Positions 51,820 to 53,872 of a stretch of DNA of 53,872 nucleotides are shown here, in pieces. The stretch's first letter is position 1. The number at the start of each line of letters is the position of its first letter. The notes under the pieces were generated by a model that saw nothing but the letters and a program-made list of their open reading frames with translations, was not told the DNA's origin and made no database searches. Origin of the DNA: HGM04593 sp045646965 (GTDB taxonomy: Bacteria > Bacteroidota > Bacteroidia > Bacteroidales > Bacteroidaceae); assembly GCA_045646965.1 (NCBI GenBank), contig JAZRLR010000015.1:1-53872 (forward strand), written 5' to 3'. Both the position numbers and the translations under genes were made by a program.

Positions 51820-52806
51820 TTATTGTTTTTCAATCCTATTCATTCGTTCCTTCACCAGTAATTTATAGTCAAACTTAAGCTCTGACGAAAGAAAAGAGTC
51901 ATCAATGAGTGCAAACCATTTATCGGTACACATAAAGAACTTGTCGATTATTTTCTCCGCTATTCTTGTTTGTATTCCCGATTTCTCCATAGCCTCGATA
52001 AATGAAACCCGATTAAAGCCGGCTATTCTTTTTCCATCTTCTTCTCCATTGCCAATAAGTGGCATTGCGAGTTCATCATTGTCGTTGATACCAGTGAGTA
52101 AGACTGCCAACAAATCGTATGCAGGTGACAATTGATAACCTGTTCCATCTTTATCCAATAACGAAAAGTTCTTGCAGTGCATATCAGAGTTGCCGGTAAT
52201 CCAAGAAAATATCACTATCTCCCAAAAACGCTGGACATCAAGCATTGAAGCCACAGAGTAACGCTTTATTGTTTCGGCAAGTTGAATATATGCACCACGA
52301 TATTTATGTTCGGTCAATCGGTTGGTAAGCTGACACATATCGAGCATTGAATATTTCTCACCCTTTGTTCCTCTATCCATTCTACGCGTTATATACGCAA
52401 GTTCTCCGTCTTGCATAGCTATCAGACCGTGAGGTGCTGTGGCAATTCCGGCAACCTCGGCGAGTTTCATTGTCAAGTCCTCAAGTTCGGGCATAAAATG
52501 ATACTTGGAACTTTGAGGCTTCAATATGAAATTTCCCCACAACCCGACTATCGTTAATTTTGCAGGCTCATTCTTGCCACCTCTATTTATATCCAATGAA
52601 AGTTTTGGCTGAACACCGGTTATTGATGTATTGCTTTGCAAAATATGTAGTGCAAGTTCTTCTATATTGTCACGTGTATATGGCAAGATTGGGAGTTTTG
52701 TCGTTCCAAACAACTTCTTTGCACATTTGGAGTGATAATGTCCTTCTCCCTCATTATCTATTGCTTTATAGCAATAGAGGCATTTTTTTACAGAACTATC
52801 ATTCAT
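51820..52806 (-). CDS. HipT-like kinase toxin (HipA C-terminal domain)
   Basis: A 328-residue HipA-family Ser/Thr kinase without the N-terminal HipS-like subdomain. An N-terminal zinc-ribbon-like motif (C9-x-x-C12 ... H25-x-x-C28) precedes the kinase core. The Gly-rich loop region is SITGVQPKLSL (61-71), where residues 61 and 63 correspond to the autophosphorylation-type Ser pair of HipT proteins. Catalytic and metal residues are in GNSDMHCKN (D208, N213) and SPAYDLL (D231). Known HipA/HipT toxins phosphorylate aminoacyl-tRNA synthetases; the target here is unknown. Its start overlaps the HipS-like gene by 8 bp. Confidence 0.85.
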   Translation of the reverse strand: MNDSSVKKCLYCYKAIDNEGEGHYHSKCAKKLFGTTKLPILPYTRDNIEELALHILQSNTSITGVQPKLSLDINRGGKNEPAKLTIVGLWGNFILKPQSSKYHFMPELEDLTMKLAEVAGIATAPHGLIAMQDGELAYITRRMDRGTKGEKYSMLDMCQLTNRLTEHKYRGAYIQLAETIKRYSVASMLDVQRFWEIVIFSWITGNSDMHCKNFSLLDKDGTGYQLSPAYDLLAVLLTGINDNDELAMPLIGNGEEDGKRIAGFNRVSFIEAMEKSGIQTRIAEKIIDKFFMCTDKWFALIDDSFLSSELKFDYKLLVKERMNRIEKQ

Positions 52807-53116
52807 ACTCCTGAATACTTATGTTACCTATACAATCTTTACAACACAACAGTAACAGTTTCATTCTGTCGCGAGGATTTATCTTCCAGTTCTTGTCAAC
52901 AATATCAAGCATCCACCCCTCGGGTATAAGTCCGTCGAAAACAGGAAACATAAATTCCTTTACAAACTCCTCTTCTTGCAATGGCATAGTAGGGCTTAAA
53001 GGGGACGCTCCTTCTAAAGCCAGGTATTCTGGTGTGTATGAGAAATGGTAGCCCTCATAGTCTTCGGTAAGCACACCACAAAAGAGTCCATTGATATAAA
53101 CCTTTGCCTTTCTCAT
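52799..53116 (-). CDS. HipS-like protein (HipA N-terminal subdomain)
   Basis: A 105-residue protein equal to subdomain 1 of HipA (couple_hipA type). KAKVYINGLFCGVLTEDYEGYHFSY is the beta-rich start; SPLSPTMPLQEEEF and FPVFDGLIPEGWMLDIV are the family's central blocks. In HipBST systems this small protein, not HipB, neutralises the kinase. It lies 5 bp after the HTH gene and overlaps the kinase gene, consistent with one transcript hipB-hipS-hipT. Confidence 0.82.
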   Translation of the reverse strand: MRKAKVYINGLFCGVLTEDYEGYHFSYTPEYLALEGASPLSPTMPLQEEEFVKEFMFPVFDGLIPEGWMLDIVDKNWKINPRDRMKLLLLCCKDCIGNISIQEYE

Positions 53117-53121
53117 AATAT

Positions 53122-53313
53122 TTAAATTTTAGCAGGTTTCAACGTTTCCCCAAAAAGTCCTAATACCTGATTGACTTTGTCCAATTGCACTGTGAGTTTT
53201 CCTTTTTCAAGTTCACGCACAAAGCGTATTCCCACACCACTTCTCTCTGCAAGTTCCACCTGGGTAAGATTATGCAGTTTCCTTTTTGTTCGAATGTACT
53301 CTCCTAAATCCAT
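53122..53313 (-). CDS. HipB-like helix-turn-helix repressor
   Basis: A 63-residue XRE-type DNA-binding protein: LGEYIRTKRKLHNLTQVELAERSGVGIRFVRELEKGKLTVQLDKV fills almost the whole chain. This is the autorepressor of HipBA/HipBST operons. Three near-identical operators lie upstream (53323-53417), the nearest 9 bp before the start codon. It is the first gene of the leftward locus. Confidence 0.85.
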   Translation of the reverse strand: MDLGEYIRTKRKLHNLTQVELAERSGVGIRFVRELEKGKLTVQLDKVNQVLGLFGETLKPAKI

Positions 53314-53322
53314 ATCTAAAAC

Positions 53323-53417
53323 ACCCCTTACGGGTATAATTATATCTATTTTGTTTAGAAATAACCCCTAACGGGTACAAATATAATGATTTTATTTTAA
53401 AATACACCCTAACGGGA
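53323..53417 (-). promoter_or_regulatory. hip locus promoter with three operators at 41-bp spacing
   Basis: Three copies of ACCCCTAACGGGT-like sequence start at 53323 (ACCCCTTACGGGT), 53364 (ACCCCTAACGGGT) and 53405 (CACCCTAACGGGA): exactly 41 bp apart, about four helical turns. Each has inverted symmetry around ACCC...GGGT. A minus-strand TATATTTG box (53378-53385) sits between the second and third copies, so a bound repressor would flank the promoter. Confidence 0.75.
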
Positions 53418-53546
53418 TGTTTTTTCAATAGTACTATTTCCTCCGTCTTAAAACCCCTGACCGCCTTATACATAGAAAGAGCTATAGTCCGGCCTTTAGA
53501 GAGGGGACATAGCAACTAAAATAAACAAAACAACAATTTACCCGGT

Positions 53547-53627
53547 ATGAGCAGTCAAGCGAGGAGCCCTGTGATTGCCGCAAGAATAGAGGATGTACTG
53601 GTAATCATTGAGGCACAGTCCCTTTGA
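53547..53627 (+). CDS. Possible 26-residue small ORF
   Basis: ATG at 53547 to TGA at 53625-53627, reading SSQARSPVIAARIEDVLVI after the Met. It is followed 22 bp later by a rho-independent terminator on the same strand, so some rightward transcript probably ends there. I recognise no homologue, and it may simply be untranslated RNA. Confidence 0.25.
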   Translation: MSSQARSPVIAARIEDVLVIIEAQSL

Positions 53628-53648
53628 TGAACATACAGAGACTATTAA

Positions 53649-53697
53649 ACCACCAAGCTACAGCCCCAAGAGACTGCGGCAAGGTGGTTTTTTTTCT
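53649..53697 (+). terminator. Rightward terminator in the island
   Basis: AAACCACC pairs with GGTGGTTT around a loop of about 26 nt with possible inner pairing, followed by a T-run. It closes an unidentified rightward transcript. Confidence 0.65.
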
Positions 53698-53712
53698 TTC
53701 ACCCTATAGATA

Positions 53713-53872
53713 TTAATCCAACATCCATTTCCAGCACGGGATAACTTCTATTGTTCCATACTGGTCTGTAAAGGCGGCTTCTTCGTCAAAGGTCAATATT
53801 ATGCGTTTGCGGCACTCCAAGCGATTGGGCAGTTTCTTAAGAGCATCAACTTCTCTTTTCAGCGTTTCTTCA
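53713..53872 (-). CDS. C-terminal fragment, probable AAA ATPase (DUF4143-type)
   Basis: An open frame enters from the right edge and ends with TAA at 53713-53715; 52 codons are visible. The text LPNRLECRKRIILTFDEE ... GTIEVIPCWKWMLD resembles the C-terminal end of predicted ATP-binding proteins with a nuclease-like DUF4143 domain, which often end in ...VIPxWKWLL. Because the rest is missing, the family is a guess from that tail; its open frame and position in the island are certain. Confidence 0.5.
   Translation of the reverse strand, partial: EETLKREVDALKKLPNRLECRKRIILTFDEEAAFTDQYGTIEVIPCWKWMLD

Larger units (their letters stand above)
51668..53872. mobile_element. Left part of a putative integrated element (genomic island)
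   Basis: The tRNA 3' fragment marks a boundary beyond which the DNA becomes AT-richer, genes are accessory (toxin-antitoxin locus, AAA ATPase fragment) and codon choice changes (many AAT, TAT and ATT codons). No integrase is in the window; it would be expected near one end of the element. The right end is not seen, so extent and mobility are unknown. Confidence 0.5.

Noticed and set aside
53270..53515. An 81-codon leftward open frame over the hip operators
   Set aside because: It runs through the operators and promoter and overlaps hipB in another frame; it is more likely chance, although its first 40 codons look moderately protein-like.
1..53872. CRISPR arrays, cas genes and prophage structural genes
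   Set aside because: I saw no regularly spaced repeats and no capsid, tail, terminase or Cas-like protein on either strand.

Overview
The window is a stretch of a Bacteroidales-type chromosome (phylum Bacteroidota). The evidence is the gene content (giant SprA, DUF4491, DUF4878 and DUF4369 lipoproteins, the fur-purA-zinc peptidase-hisS cluster, korAB, pta-ackA, a type II glutaminyl cyclase-like M28 protein), the promoters of the Bacteroidota form TAnnTTTG or TATCTTCG, the lack of clear Shine-Dalgarno sequences, and signal peptides followed by glutamine. I cannot name a genus from the sequence.

Layout, left to right. Positions 1-503 are the 3' end of an IS3-family insertion sequence. Positions 539-2980 are a leftward membrane-protein operon (DUF4491, YeiH-like, HGSNAT-like acyltransferase). 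Positions 3285-13023 are a rightward ABC transporter-ruvA-sprA cluster. Positions 13093-19204 hold a lipoprotein, a CCA-adding/HD enzyme, a TolC-like protein, tRNA-Arg(CCT), a TPR protein and an AraC-like regulator paired with an AlkD-like repair protein. Positions 19321-23181 are fur-purA-peptidase-hisS. Two leftward genes follow (DUF4878 lipoprotein, GNAT), then pta-ackA at 24874-27105.

Positions 27191-30563 are a tight leftward five-gene operon (efp, glycosyltransferase, radC, sufT-like, lpxH). A complete RND tripartite efflux operon lies at 30840-36278 and korAB at 36479-39339. rpsO (leftward) and typA (rightward) are divergent, and typA is followed by an unusual thioredoxin-fold lipoprotein and comM. 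An MBOAT/SGNH acylation pair (44737-47055) is preceded by a long hairpin. cysS-glutaminyl cyclase-sufE run leftward at 47130-50018, then ald (leftward). From about 51.67 kb to the window end there is an AT-richer accessory region. It begins at a 3' tRNA(Pro-like) fragment, probably an attachment site, and carries a three-gene HipB/HipS/HipT-like toxin-antitoxin locus with three evenly spaced operators.

Most of the window is housekeeping DNA. The strongest unexpected signal is genome-scale: I found no CATG tetranucleotide anywhere in 53.9 kb, where about 200 are expected, and codons before Met are consistently chosen to avoid it. GATC is also scarce. Other points of interest are a nearly continuous 157-nt hairpin at 44509-44665, a structured GC-rich element at 50173-50279, the tRNA-fragment boundary, and HipBST operators at exactly 41-bp spacing. 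Four of four non-lipoprotein signal peptides are followed by Gln, in the same window as a candidate glutaminyl cyclase.
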